The notes under the pieces: generated by a model
What the model was told of the DNA's origin: nothing
Seen by the model: the letters and a program-made list of their open reading frames with translations, nothing else
The model's database searches: none
Assembly: GCA_903835235.1 (NCBI GenBank)
Contig: CAILMF010000048.1
Coordinates: 1-59,647 of the forward strand
DNA length: 59,647 nucleotides
Reading direction: 5' to 3'
Source: an uncultured Rhodospirillales bacterium
GTDB taxonomy: Bacteria > Pseudomonadota > Alphaproteobacteria > Acetobacterales > Acetobacteraceae
In this document: positions 17,189-25,939 of the stretch, piece after piece
How the letters are laid out: every line of letters starts with the position of its first letter
Numbering within the stretch: position 1 is the first letter of the stretch
Program-made: the position numbers and the translations under genes

Positions 17189-18148
17189 CTATTGTTGCGG
17201 GATATTGGCCGAGATCACCAGCCGCCGCGCCCGCTCGATCTCATCGCGCAGCAGGCTGGCGGCCGCGGCCGGCGTGCTGCCTATCGGCGTCATCCCCAGG
17301 GCGGCCAGGCGCTGGCGCAGCGCGGGCTTCTCCAGCGCACGCACCACCTCGGCCTGCACCCGCCACAGAATCGCGGCATCCGTCCCGGCGGGAAAGCCTA
17401 TGGCGTACCAGGTGGCCTGCAAAAACCCCTCCAGCCCCGCCACCTCCTGCACCGCCGGCACCTCCGGCAGCGCGTCGAAGCGGCGCGCCGTGGTCACCGC
17501 CAGCGCCCGCGCCTCGCCGGCCTGCACCTGCGGCAGCACCGCCGCGGCGGTCTCCATCACCGCCTGCACCTGGCCATTGCGCAGCGCCACCAGCGCATCC
17601 GGCGTGCCCCTGTACGGCACATGGGTCAGCCTGGTGCCGCTGGCGGCCTGCAAGGCCTCGGCGGCGAAGTGCTGCGTGCTGCCCACGCCCACGGTGGCGA
17701 TGTTCAGCTCGCCGGGCTGGCGCCGCGCCGCGGTGAGGAAACCTTCCAGCGTCCGCCACGGCGCCCCCGGCGCCACCAGCAGAACCAACGCCATGCTGGC
17801 CACCACGGTGGCCGGCACCACGTCCGCCAGCGGATCATAGGGCAGCCGCTTGAAGATCGCGGCGCTGGCGGCGAAGCCGTTGTTCAGCAGCATCATGGTC
17901 TGGCCATCCGGCCGCGCATGCGCCAGCGCCTCGGCCGCGATGGTGCCCCCGGCGCCCGGCTTGTTCTCCACCACCACCGGCTGGCCCAGGGCGGCGGCCA
18001 GTTCCGGCGCCAGCAGCCGGGCCAGGATGTCCGTGGTGCCGCCGGGCGCGAAGCCCTGGATGAAGCGCACCGGCCGGTCCGGCCACACCTGCGCCCGCGC
18101 CGAAAAGGGCAGGGCGGCCCCGGCCGCCAGCAGCACGCGGCGCTTCAC
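17189..18148 (-). CDS. Bug-family periplasmic solute receptor
   Basis: This 319-residue TctC/Bug receptor has a short signal peptide (VKRRVLLAAGAALPFSARAQ) and the family blocks RFIQGFAPGGTTDILAR, ENKPGAGGTIA and THVPYRGTPDAL. The GTG start at 18148 overlaps the aldolase stop (GTGA), so it is the third gene of an operon with the four-carbon sugar acid kinase and decarboxylase. That context suggests it binds a tetronate such as erythronate or threonate. No membrane partner genes are nearby. Confidence 0.87.
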   Translation of the reverse strand: MKRRVLLAAGAALPFSARAQVWPDRPVRFIQGFAPGGTTDILARLLAPELAAALGQPVVVENKPGAGGTIAAEALAHARPDGQTMMLLNNGFAASAAIFKRLPYDPLADVVPATVVASMALVLLVAPGAPWRTLEGFLTAARRQPGELNIATVGVGSTQHFAAEALQAASGTRLTHVPYRGTPDALVALRNGQVQAVMETAAAVLPQVQAGEARALAVTTARRFDALPEVPAVQEVAGLEGFLQATWYAIGFPAGTDAAILWRVQAEVVRALEKPALRQRLAALGMTPIGSTPAAAASLLRDEIERARRLVISANIPQQ

Positions 18149-18777
18149 CCGAAGGTCCCCAGCAGGTCGTCGATTTCTGCCGGCGTCAGCAGCCGCGCGG
18201 GTTGGCCGCGCAGCATCAGCGCCAGCTTGGCCGCCTCCTCCAGCTCCTCGGCGGCATAGACGGCGTCGTCCAGCGTCTTGCCAGAGACAACCGGCCCATG
18301 ATTGGCCAGCAGCACCGCCCGCGCATCGCGCGCCGCCTCGGCAATCGCCGGCTCCATCGCGGCATCGCCGGGCCGGTAGTACCGCACCACCGGCAGCCGC
18401 CGGCCGACGCGCATGACGAAATAGGGCGTCAGCGGCGGGATCGGCGCGTCCTCGCCGGGCGCGGCCAGGCACGCAATGGCGGTGGCCTGGGTGGAATGCA
18501 GGTGCACCACCGCGCCCGCTTCCGGCCTGGTGTCCAGGAAGGCGCGATGCATGAACACCTCCTTGGAAGGCTTGTCGCCGCCGATATGCCGGTACTGCCT
18601 GTCGAGCTTGGAAATCCGCGCGGGGTCCAGCCGCCCGAGGCAGGAGTTGGTCGGCGTCATCAAAAACCCGTCCTCCAGCCGAACCGAGATATTGCCGGCG
18701 GACCCCACGGAATACCCACGCGCGAACAGCGAAGCGCCATGCTCCGCCAGCCGCTCCCGCAACTGGCTCTCGTTCAT
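18145..18777 (-). CDS. otnC: 3-oxo-tetronate 4-phosphate decarboxylase (class II aldolase family)
   Basis: This 210-residue enzyme belongs to the class II aldolase/adducin family. It would decarboxylate the kinase product to a triose phosphate. Metal-site histidines are in VVHLHSTQATA (residues near 95) and ANHGPVVSG (near 158). A nucleotide/phosphate loop is in GSAGNISVRL, and the acidic catalytic residue is in PSKEVFMH. Its ATG overlaps the otnK stop by four bases. Family members also act on fuculose- or ribulose-phosphate, but the coupled DUF1537 kinase makes the tetronate role likely. Confidence 0.85.
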   Translation of the reverse strand: MNESQLRERLAEHGASLFARGYSVGSAGNISVRLEDGFLMTPTNSCLGRLDPARISKLDRQYRHIGGDKPSKEVFMHRAFLDTRPEAGAVVHLHSTQATAIACLAAPGEDAPIPPLTPYFVMRVGRRLPVVRYYRPGDAAMEPAIAEAARDARAVLLANHGPVVSGKTLDDAVYAAEELEEAAKLALMLRGQPARLLTPAEIDDLLGTFG

Positions 18778-20030
18778 GCCTCGAACGCCTTCAGGAAGAA
18801 GTCCCGCGTGCCGAAATTGCCGCTCTTCAGCGCCAAATGCAGCCCGGCCGGCTCGGCGTAGGTCCAGGGCACCCCCGGGTCGATCTCCCGCCCAATGCGC
18901 AGCGACGTCACCCCCAACCGAGACACCACACTCCCAGAAGTCTCGCCGCCGGCCACCACCAGCCGCTTGACGCCCTGGCGCACCATGTATTCCGCCACCT
19001 CGGCCAGCGCTTGTTCCACCAGCGCGCCGGCGGCATCGCGCCCCAGCCTGGCCTGCAACGCCGCCACCTTGTCCGGCGGCGCACTGGCCGCCACCAGCAC
19101 CGGCGAGGCCCCCAGCTTCCCCTCCAGCCACGCCATCGCCTGCGCCGCCAGCGCGCCGGCATCCGGCGTCGCCAGCGCATCCAGCTCCAGCGTCGGGATA
19201 TGGTCCCGCGCAAAGCCGATCTGCCCCAGCGTCGCCCGCGAACACGACCCCGCCAGCACCGCCGCATGCCCGACCATGGGCGGCAACTCGGCCGCGCTGT
19301 CGCCACGTTCCGGCAGCAGCCCCTTGGCGCGGAAATTCGCCGGCAGCCCCATGGCAATGCCGGACCCACCCGTGATCAGCGCATGTTCGCTCGCGGCCTC
19401 GCCAATCGCCACCAGATGCGCATCCGTCACCGCATCCACAATGGCGTAGCGCCGCCCGCTCTCCTTCAGCACGGTCAGCGCCTTCCGAATGGCCTGCGCG
19501 CCCTGCTCCACGGTCACGAAGGGCACCAGCCCCACCGTCCCATCCGTCTGGCGGCTCAGCACCCGCACCAGGTTGGCGTCCTTCATCGGCGTCAGCGGAT
19601 GGTTCTCCATCCCGCTCTCGTTCAGCAGCATGCCGCCGACGAACAGATGCCCCTGGTACACGGTGCGCCCATTGGTCGGAAACGCCGGGTTGGCCAGCGC
19701 GAAGCCGCAGCCGAGACGCTGGATCAGCGCATCCGCCACCGGCCCGATATTCCCCGCCTCGGTGCTATCGAAGGTGGAGCAGTATTTGAAGAACAACTGC
19801 CGCGCACCCGCCTTCAGCAGCGCCTCGGCCGCCGCCAGGCTTTCGCCCACCGCCACGCCCACCGGCGCGGTGCGGCTCTTCAGCGCCACGATGACCACAT
19901 CCGCTTCGGGTAAAGGCCCAGTGGGCACGCCGATGACCTGCACCGCGGTCATGCCGCCCTTGACCAGCGTATTCGCCAGGTCGGTCGCGCCCGTGAAATC
20001 ATCGGCTATGCAGCCCAACAGCACCGGCAT
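18774..20030 (-). CDS. otnK: 3-oxo-tetronate kinase (four-carbon acid sugar kinase family)
   Basis: This 418-residue kinase of the DUF1537 family phosphorylates four-carbon sugar acids. The N-terminal domain begins with LLGCIADDFTGATDLAN (substrate site), contains CSTFDSTEAGNIGP, and the C-terminal nucleotide-binding domain contains VVAGGETSGSVVSRLG. The ATG at 20030 was chosen because a GAGGGAG ribosome site lies between it and the next upstream ATG. It leads an operon with otnC and a Bug receptor. A matching dehydrogenase and isomerase are not in the window. Confidence 0.9.
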   Translation of the reverse strand: MPVLLGCIADDFTGATDLANTLVKGGMTAVQVIGVPTGPLPEADVVIVALKSRTAPVGVAVGESLAAAEALLKAGARQLFFKYCSTFDSTEAGNIGPVADALIQRLGCGFALANPAFPTNGRTVYQGHLFVGGMLLNESGMENHPLTPMKDANLVRVLSRQTDGTVGLVPFVTVEQGAQAIRKALTVLKESGRRYAIVDAVTDAHLVAIGEAASEHALITGGSGIAMGLPANFRAKGLLPERGDSAAELPPMVGHAAVLAGSCSRATLGQIGFARDHIPTLELDALATPDAGALAAQAMAWLEGKLGASPVLVAASAPPDKVAALQARLGRDAAGALVEQALAEVAEYMVRQGVKRLVVAGGETSGSVVSRLGVTSLRIGREIDPGVPWTYAEPAGLHLALKSGNFGTRDFFLKAFEA

Positions 20031-20075
20031 CACTCTCTCCCTCATTCCCGCGCAGGCAGTCGCAACGCGCGGCGG

Positions 20076-20549
20076 CTACAGCGGCGAGCCATCCTTGCGG
20101 CTGTAGCGGTATTTGCCATCCGCGCCCATCACCACCGCCAGGTCGTCATCCGGATAGCTCGCGCCGTCGCCCGGCTGCCGGTCGCCCACCTCCAGCACCA
20201 GCACATCCTGCGCGCTGCGGTTCACCAGGCAATGCGCATCCCCGCTGCCGCCCTTGAACCCCGCGCACATCCCAGGGCCCAGCAGCGTCTCCCCGGCATC
20301 CGTCACCAGCGTGGGCGTACCTTGCAGCACATAGACGAACTCATCCTGCACCGTATGCGCGTGGCGCAGGCTGCTCTGCGCCCCCGGCTTCAGCGTGGTC
20401 AGGTTCACGCCGAAGCTGCCCAGCCCGAAGCGATCCCCCAGCGCCCGCTTCAGCCGGCCGCGCACCTTGTCCTGCAGATCCGGCGGGTAGCCGCTGGCCT
20501 CCCGCGCCGGCACCTCGGCGGCCACAATGGCAATGGGCTTTTCGGTCAT
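20076..20549 (-). CDS. Cupin domain protein
   Basis: This 157-residue protein has a single cupin barrel. The first metal motif is in SLRHAHTVQDEFVYVLQG (His, His, Glu pattern), and the second is in GDAHCLVNRSA. The tail (DDDLAVVMGADGKYRYSRKDG) matches a group of small cupins found in many Proteobacteria with no fixed function. It is divergent from the Rid-family gene with only 44 bases between the starts, so they may share a control region. It may be co-transcribed with otnK downstream, 45 bases away. Confidence 0.8.
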   Translation of the reverse strand: MTEKPIAIVAAEVPAREASGYPPDLQDKVRGRLKRALGDRFGLGSFGVNLTTLKPGAQSSLRHAHTVQDEFVYVLQGTPTLVTDAGETLLGPGMCAGFKGGSGDAHCLVNRSAQDVLVLEVGDRQPGDGASYPDDDLAVVMGADGKYRYSRKDGSPL

Positions 20550-20593
20550 GGCATCTGCTCCTACCCTGCACAGCGAAGCACAGGGGCGCATCC

Positions 20594-21031
20594 ATGGAAA
20601 AGCAGGTCATCCAGGCCGGGGTTCCCGAAACCGCCGGTCCCTTCAACCTCTGCGTCCGCCATGGCGACATGGTGTACGTCTCCGGCCTGCCGCCCTTCGA
20701 GGAAGACTACTGCGCCGCCCTCCGCGCCGCCCGCGCCAAGGGCGAGCCGCCGCCGCCCTTCCCGGACGTGCCGTTCGAGCATCAGGTCCGCGTGGTGATG
20801 AACCACCTGAAGCGCCTGGTGGAGGCCGCCGGCAGCAATATGGACTGCCTGCTGAAGGTCATCGTCTGGCTGAAGGACCAGAAGCAGCAGGAAGCCTTCG
20901 ACCGTATCTATCGGAGTTACTTCAGCAGCCAGGAAACCCTGCCCGCCCGCACCCGCATGCAGGCCGGCGCCACGCCCATGGGCTGCGCGCTGGAGGTCGA
21001 GGCCATCGCGTACGTCCCCCGCGCGCCCTGA
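20594..21031 (+). CDS. RidA/YjgF family protein
   Basis: This 145-residue protein has the Rid fold: IQAGVPETAGPFNLCVRHGD at the start, VYVSGLPPFEED, and the conserved arginine in LPARTRMQAGATP near residue 118. Rid proteins hydrolyse reactive imines/enamines or act in ureide and pyrimidine catabolism. This one has a small insert (ARAKGEPPPPFPDVP), placing it outside the core RidA group. Its stop codon is at the centre of a palindrome (cgcgccctgagggcgcg) that recurs downstream. Confidence 0.85.
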   Translation: MEKQVIQAGVPETAGPFNLCVRHGDMVYVSGLPPFEEDYCAALRAARAKGEPPPPFPDVPFEHQVRVVMNHLKRLVEAAGSNMDCLLKVIVWLKDQKQQEAFDRIYRSYFSSQETLPARTRMQAGATPMGCALEVEAIAYVPRAP

Positions 21032-21105
21032 GGGCGCGACGTGCCGAAGTCGCCCTGAGGCGCGACCTGCCCAAGGGCTGAGGGCGGGGCAGGGCGCGCA
21101 AAGGG
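21022..21105. repeat. Stop-centred palindromes after the Rid gene
   Basis: The palindrome cgcgccctgagggcgcg (21022-21038) has the Rid gene's TGA at its centre. A second copy, gtcgccctgaggcgcgac, is at 21049-21066, and a more degraded one (gggctgagggcgg) follows near 21076. All keep the ctgagg core. No gene is encoded. Confidence 0.7.
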
Positions 21106-21130
21106 CGCCTGGCACCACCTCACCTCCGTC

Positions 21131-21152
21131 ATGCCCGGGCTTGTCCCGGGCA
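21131..21152. repeat. Dispersed palindromic element
   Basis: The sequence tgcccgggcttgtcccgggca is a 7-8 base inverted repeat around cttgt. It belongs to a type of element common between genes in Alphaproteobacteria. A degraded relative is at 21685-21703 and a related hairpin is at 43031-43053. Confidence 0.6.
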
Positions 21153-21196
21153 CCCACGCCACTGCATCCGCATCAGCGGCTGATGAACTGCGCCGC

Positions 21197-21628
21197 CTAC
21201 AGCGCCTTCCGAAAGTACAACCTTTCCCCCACCGGCGGCAGCGCAATCCGGCCGAACTCCTCATACCCCAGCTTCCGGTAGAAGCCCGGCGCCTGGAAGC
21301 TGAAGGTATCCAGCCAGGCCGAATGGCAGCCGCGCCGCCGCGCCACATCCTCGGCCAGCGCCATCACCTGGCGCCCCAGCCCGGTCCGCCGGGCGGCCTC
21401 GGGCATCACCAGGTAGCGGATGAACAGCCAGCCGCCATAGGTCTCGCCATACAGCCCGCCCAGCACGGTGCCGGCGGCGTCGCGCACGAAGACCGCCACT
21501 TCCTGCCAGGGCTGATGCCCCGGCCACATCCGCTCGTTGAACGCCTCCAGCAGGTCGGGCAGCGCCTCGCGATCCGCTTCGCTGGGCTTCTCCTCCACCG
21601 TCAGCCTCAGCCCCTCCGGCAGCTTCAT
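21197..21628 (-). CDS. GNAT-family N-acetyltransferase
   Basis: This 143-residue acetyltransferase has the GNAT fold. The acetyl-CoA site is visible as IRYLVMPEAARRTGLGRQVM (a variant of the Q/R-x-x-G-x-G/A loop). The C-terminal strand FQAPGFYRKLGYEEFGR is also typical. The acceptor is unknown. It stands alone between a repeat block and the biosynthetic operon. Confidence 0.82.
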   Translation of the reverse strand: MKLPEGLRLTVEEKPSEADREALPDLLEAFNERMWPGHQPWQEVAVFVRDAAGTVLGGLYGETYGGWLFIRYLVMPEAARRTGLGRQVMALAEDVARRRGCHSAWLDTFSFQAPGFYRKLGYEEFGRIALPPVGERLYFRKAL

Positions 21629-21732
21629 CCCGCGCCTCCCTGCATCAGCGCCACGCGCATCGCGCCACGCCGCCTCATCCTGTCATGCCCAGGCGTTTCC
21701 GGGGCAGCCACGCCACCGCGGCTGCCGGGGCT

Positions 21733-22665
21733 TCAGCGCCGCCTGCGCGGCAGCGCGGCCGGCATCCGGGCCGCCACGGGCGCCGGCTCGTCCCAGCCTG
21801 CCTCGGGCGGCAGCGCCAGCACGTCCCGGTGCCCCACCCGCGCCTGCAACCGCCCCAGGCTGCTCTGCTGCAACCGCTTTTCCCGCCAGGCGGAAATCTG
21901 CCCCCGCCCGCGGAAATCCTGCGCCATCGCCGCCTCGGCATGGCCGAACACCAACTCGCTCAGCAGCGCCGTCGCCGAGCCACCGCGCAGCACCCAGTCG
22001 CTCGCCGCGCTCTGCACCTCGAAGCCCTGCGCCCCGAACACGCGGGTGATCTCCGCCACCGCCTTCGACCCCAGGGCGCGCCCGCCGAACCCCTTGTCCC
22101 GCCCCTGGTCGCGGGCAAAGCCGCGCGCCACCAGCGCGTCGCCCGGCACCGGCGGCAAAAACCGGTCGCGCCCATCCACGTTCAAACAGGCATAAAACGG
22201 CACGCGGATCGCCGCCGCCATCCGCTCCACCCAGCCCGCCGAAACCAGGTCGCACAGCGCGGAGCACACCACCGCATCCACATTCCCAACCGGCAGGTTG
22301 CCCGGCGCATGCGCCAGGTCGGCAATCAGCGCCTCCACCCGCCAGGCCCCGCCCGGCGCGTGCACCAGCAGCGTGCGCCGGTTGGGGAAGGTCACCTTCA
22401 GCCCCACCGTCTCGGCCCGGTCGGCGATGGTATCGAAGGCCGCCTCGGTCATTTCCTTGTTCTGGTCCACCAGGGTCCAGGCCTGCGCCCGGCCGATGCG
22501 CGGCGCCAGCCAGCGGAACAGGCTGCCCGTGCCGGCGCCCAGGTCCATCAGCCGCGGCCGCGCCGGCAACCTGGCGATCAGCGCCTCCGCCAGCGCCTCG
22601 CTCCGCGCCGCCGCGTCATGCGGCTCCCGAAGGTCCAGCCAGTCGAGTTCGAATTCCTCGCTCAC
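21733..22665 (-). CDS. SAM-dependent methyltransferase, last gene of a biosynthetic operon
   Basis: This is a 310-residue class I methyltransferase. The SAM-binding motif I is LMDLGAGTGSLFRWLAP near residue 40, followed by an acidic residue at the end of the next strand (WTLVDQNKEM) and a motif-IV region around VDAVVCSALCDLVSAGW. The C-terminal 90 residues are extra and basic. The GTG start at 22665 overlaps the glycosyltransferase stop (GTGA). The acceptor is unknown. The operon suggests a pterin- or glycoside-type small molecule. Confidence 0.82.
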   Translation of the reverse strand: MSEEFELDWLDLREPHDAAARSEALAEALIARLPARPRLMDLGAGTGSLFRWLAPRIGRAQAWTLVDQNKEMTEAAFDTIADRAETVGLKVTFPNRRTLLVHAPGGAWRVEALIADLAHAPGNLPVGNVDAVVCSALCDLVSAGWVERMAAAIRVPFYACLNVDGRDRFLPPVPGDALVARGFARDQGRDKGFGGRALGSKAVAEITRVFGAQGFEVQSAASDWVLRGGSATALLSELVFGHAEAAMAQDFRGRGQISAWREKRLQQSSLGRLQARVGHRDVLALPPEAGWDEPAPVAARMPAALPRRRR

Positions 22666-23702
22666 GCCACGCGCTCCAGCTCGGCCGCGAACAGCGCGGC
22701 GCGGTCTTCCCAGCGCGGCAGCTTCTGCCCCGCCTCCCAGGCCGCATCCGCCATGGCCGCGCGCAGCTCGGTGTCGAACAGCACCCGCCGCAGCCCCTTG
22801 GTGAAGCTGACCACATCCCCGGGCGGCGAGACCACGCCCGCCTCCAGCGGCACCACCTCGGCAATCGCCCCGCCGGCGGTCACCGCCACCGGCAGCCCGC
22901 GCGCCAAGGCCTCGGCCGCGGCCATGCCATAGCCTTCCCAATGCGTCGCCAGCGCGAACAGGTCCGCGCGGGCGTACAGCGCCTCCAGCTCGGCCGCCGA
23001 AACCTCCCCGGCAAAGCTCACCCGCTGCGCCACGCCCAGCTGTTCGGCCAGCGCCCGCAGCCCATGCGCGTGCACCTGGTCGCGCTCGGCGCCGGCGATG
23101 GTCAGCGTCCACGCCACATCCGCCACCCCGGCCAGGGAGCGCAGCAGAACGTCATGCCCCTTGCGCGGCACCACCGCGCCCACCGAAAGCACCGCCACGC
23201 CCGGCCCGCCCGATCCAACCGCGCGCACCGCCGCATCCGTCCCCGGCTCCACCGCGGCGACGCGCCCGGCCGCCACGCCGAATTGCTGCACCAGTCGCTC
23301 CGCGGTGAAGCGATGCGTCGCCACCAGCCGCGCCAGCGCGCCGAACAGCAGCGTCTCCGTGCTGCGCAGCCGCGCCTGGTCCTCCGCCGAGAAGCCCGGC
23401 TCCAGCGCCGTCGGGTGATGGATCAGCCCCACCGCGCGCCGCACCACCAGCTCCCGCGCCAGCCCGGCAAAGGCCGGCAGCCCGAGGCCATCGATCACCA
23501 CCCGCGTCGTCATCGGCAGCCGCGCCAGCGCGGCGCGCGCACTGGCCTCGGCGGCCTCGTCGGCCAGCGGGTGCCGCCCGGCCAGTTCCACCACGTCCAC
23601 CTGATGCCCCAGCGCCCGCAGCCCCTGCACCAGCCGCCGGTCGTAGATATACCCGCCGGAGACAGCGTCGAACGGCCCGGGTACGACCAGAGCAATGTGC
23701 AT
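22662..23702 (-). CDS. GT4-type glycosyltransferase
   Basis: This 346-residue GT-B glycosyltransferase starts MHIALVVPGPFDAVSGGYIY, with the glycine-rich donor-side loop. The C-terminal domain has SVGAVVPRKGHDVLLRSL and the EX7E motif in HWEGYGMAAAEALARG, both diagnostic of family GT4. The ATG is two bases after the pterin-synthase-like stop. It would transfer a sugar from a nucleotide sugar to an unknown acceptor, possibly the product of the upstream genes. No polysaccharide export genes are adjacent. Confidence 0.87.
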   Translation of the reverse strand: MHIALVVPGPFDAVSGGYIYDRRLVQGLRALGHQVDVVELAGRHPLADEAAEASARAALARLPMTTRVVIDGLGLPAFAGLARELVVRRAVGLIHHPTALEPGFSAEDQARLRSTETLLFGALARLVATHRFTAERLVQQFGVAAGRVAAVEPGTDAAVRAVGSGGPGVAVLSVGAVVPRKGHDVLLRSLAGVADVAWTLTIAGAERDQVHAHGLRALAEQLGVAQRVSFAGEVSAAELEALYARADLFALATHWEGYGMAAAEALARGLPVAVTAGGAIAEVVPLEAGVVSPPGDVVSFTKGLRRVLFDTELRAAMADAAWEAGQKLPRWEDRAALFAAELERVA

Positions 23703-23704
23703 GA

Positions 23705-24103
23705 TCAGACGTCGCCCTCGAAGCTCGCCCAGGCATTCGGGCTCTCGCGCAGCGTCACCTTCAACCCCGTCACGCCCACGCCCTGGGTGCCCAGCTTGCC
23801 CGCCTTCACGCTGGCCGCCAGCGCCTGGTGGATGAACCGGCACAGATACTCCGTGGTGGTGTTCTTCCCGGCATGCTCTGGCATGGCGTCCAGGTTCTGG
23901 TAGTTCAGCGCCCCCAGCACCACGCCCAGTTCCTGCTTCGCCAGGCCGATATCCACCAGCAGCCCCAGCCCATCGATATCCACGGCGCGGAACTCCGCCT
24001 CCACCACGAAGGTGGCGCCGTGCAGCTTCTGCGCCGGGCCGAATTCCTCCCCGCGGAAGCTGTGCGCGATCATGATGTGGTCGCTGACGGTCAGGCTGAA
24101 CAT
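23705..24103 (-). CDS. 6-pyruvoyltetrahydropterin synthase/QueD-like protein with altered metal site
   Basis: This 132-residue protein has the T-fold of PTPS/QueD enzymes. Two zinc-ligand histidines are recognisable: His14 in MIAHSFRG and His28 in KLHGATF. The second His of the usual HGH motif is replaced by Ala30, so the metal site is probably altered. Other family features are the LVDIG segment (normally the FD(F/Y) strand), LNYQNLD, and the ENxT-equivalent [12 protein letters not shown]. It might bind a reduced pterin or dihydroneopterin triphosphate with changed chemistry. It lies mid-operon. Confidence 0.75.
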   Translation of the reverse strand: MFSLTVSDHIMIAHSFRGEEFGPAQKLHGATFVVEAEFRAVDIDGLGLLVDIGLAKQELGVVLGALNYQNLDAMPEHAGKNTTTEYLCRFIHQALAASVKAGKLGTQGVGVTGLKVTLRESPNAWASFEGDV

Positions 24104-24144
24104 GCAGATCTCACCTTATCGATAGGAAACAACGGGACACAGCA

Positions 24145-25086
24145 TCAGTAGGCAACCACCGGGCATAGCCCGGGCGCACCAGGCGCCAGCAGTGCGGGCA
24201 GGGCGGCGGGCAGCGCGTCGAACGCCACCTCCGGCCCCAGCAGCGCATCCAGCCGCGCATCATCCAACAGCCCGAGGGCAAGACCAAGGCGCTCCCCATG
24301 CGTGCGCCGGCCGCGCATCACGCTGGCCACGGCGCCGACCTGAGAGGAGACCAGCTTCAGCCGCTTGGCATGAAAGCCCTCGCCCAGCGGCAGCGCCACC
24401 TCGGCATCGCCGTACCAACTGGCCTCGACAATCCGCGCCTCGAACCCGCAACTCCGCAGCGCCAGCCGCAACCCGGCCTGGGAGGCGCTGGCATGCACCA
24501 CCAAATCCCGCTCGACCGGCGCGTCCTGCGGCAGCACGAAGCGTGCGCCAAAGCTCTCCACCAAGGCGGCCCGGCCGGCGTCGACATCGCACACCGCCAC
24601 CTCCACCCCCGGCAGCCGCGCCAGCAGGTAGGCGCTGAGCAACCCGACCACGCCGGCGCCCACCACCAGCACGCGTTCCCCCACCAGGGGCGCCGCGTCC
24701 CACAGAATATTGACCGCGGTTTCCATATTCGCCGCCAGCACCGCGCGGCGGGAAGGCACATGGTCCGGCACCGCCACGCACATGGCTTCCGGCGCCACGA
24801 ACACGTCCTGATGCGGGTGCAGGCAGAACACCCGGCTGCCATCCTCGCGCGCCCCGACCACGGCGTAGCCGTACTTCACCGGGAAGGGGAATTCGCCGGC
24901 CATCAGCGGCGCCCGCATCACCGGCCATTGGCTCTCCGGCACCCGGCCCGCCAGCACCAGCCGCTCGGTCCCGCGCGAGATGCCGCTGTACAGCGCCCGC
25001 ACCAGGCACTCGCCGGGGCCGGGCACGCGCGGCGCCTCGGCCCGCAGCTCCGCCACGCCGGCCGCGACATACCAAAGTGCTCTCAT
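24145..25086 (-). CDS. MDR-superfamily oxidoreductase without obvious catalytic zinc
   Basis: This 313-residue protein of the zinc-type alcohol dehydrogenase superfamily has YSGISRGTERLVLAG in place of the usual Cys/His catalytic site, a motif shared with BchC-like and bi-domain oxidoreductases. The Rossmann motif is VLVVGAGVVGLLSAYLLAR near residue 140, and a nucleotide-specifying Asp is in VAVCDVDAGR. The ATG at 25086 has a GGAGGGG ribosome site. It is short for the superfamily (340-350). It probably oxidises or reduces an alcohol intermediate in the operon's pathway. Confidence 0.8.
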   Translation of the reverse strand: MRALWYVAAGVAELRAEAPRVPGPGECLVRALYSGISRGTERLVLAGRVPESQWPVMRAPLMAGEFPFPVKYGYAVVGAREDGSRVFCLHPHQDVFVAPEAMCVAVPDHVPSRRAVLAANMETAVNILWDAAPLVGERVLVVGAGVVGLLSAYLLARLPGVEVAVCDVDAGRAALVESFGARFVLPQDAPVERDLVVHASASQAGLRLALRSCGFEARIVEASWYGDAEVALPLGEGFHAKRLKLVSSQVGAVASVMRGRRTHGERLGLALGLLDDARLDALLGPEVAFDALPAALPALLAPGAPGLCPVVAY

Positions 25087-25111
25087 CGCACCCCTCCGGC
25101 GAGACGCGCCT

Positions 25112-25939
25112 TCACGCGCAAACCCCCGGCCTGGCGCGGTCCAGCGCAATGTCCAGCAGCACGTCCGGGCTTATCTCATGCACCGCCCAGGAAAACCGCA
25201 GCCCATCGGCAATCCGCGCCGCTTCCGGCAGCGTGAAGGCGGGGATGCCGCTGCCCAGCAGCACCGGCGCGACCGTCACATGCAGCCGGTCCAGACACCC
25301 CGCCGCCAGAAACCTGGAAACCGTCACCCCGCCACCTTCCACGAAGACCCGCCGCAACCCGCGCCCCGCCAACATGGCCAGCACCGCCGAAAGGTCCAGC
25401 CCATCGCCCGCGCGCGGCACCCGCACCACCTCGGCGCAGCCGTGGCGCTCGCGCGAGGCGCCGTCCCGCTCGCCGCCGCCCGGCACCATCGCCGCATCCC
25501 GCGCGGCGTGCGGCCCGGCCGCGCCCGCCGCCACCACCAGCAAGGTCGGCGGCCCTTCCCGAAAAATCCCGTATTCCGCCGAAAGCCGCCGCGCCGGGTC
25601 CAGCACCACCCGCACCGGGTTCGGCCCGCTGCATTCCCGCGTGGTCAGCCGCGGGTTGTCCGCCCGCACCGTCCCGGCGCCCACCAGCACCGCGTCGCAC
25701 AGCGCCCGCAGCCGATGCGTGTGCAGGATGTCGCCCGGCCCGCCGATCCACTGGCTGCTGCCGGAAACCGTGGCGATCCGCCCATCCAGCGTCTGCGCCA
25801 GGCGGCCCACCACCACGCAGCCATCCGCCCCACGCGGCGGCGCGAACAACGGCCCGAACAACCGCCCCAACTCGCCCGCCGGCACCGGCCCGCCATCCCG
25901 CATGGCCAGCGCCGCGTCCCAGTCGTTCCCCTGGGTCAT
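25112..25939 (-). CDS. RibD C-terminal/dihydrofolate-reductase-like pyrimidine reductase
   Basis: This 275-residue protein matches the reductase half of RibD: GRLAQTLDGRIATVSGSSQW, then HRLRALCDAVLVGAGTVRAD followed by NPRLTTRE, and the C-terminal VEGGGVTVSRFL. RibD reduces the ribose of an aminopyrimidine phosphate with NADPH in riboflavin synthesis. The deaminase half is absent and no rib genes are nearby, so it more likely serves the local pathway. It starts at an ATG overlapping the permease stop (TGATG). Confidence 0.85.
   Translation of the reverse strand: MTQGNDWDAALAMRDGGPVPAGELGRLFGPLFAPPRGADGCVVVGRLAQTLDGRIATVSGSSQWIGGPGDILHTHRLRALCDAVLVGAGTVRADNPRLTTRECSGPNPVRVVLDPARRLSAEYGIFREGPPTLLVVAAGAAGPHAARDAAMVPGGGERDGASRERHGCAEVVRVPRAGDGLDLSAVLAMLAGRGLRRVFVEGGGVTVSRFLAAGCLDRLHVTVAPVLLGSGIPAFTLPEAARIADGLRFSWAVHEISPDVLLDIALDRARPGVCA

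Noticed and set aside
25112-25939. Calling this gene ribD
   Set aside because: The deaminase half is missing and no riboflavin genes are adjacent, so the symbol would imply a pathway that is not supported.
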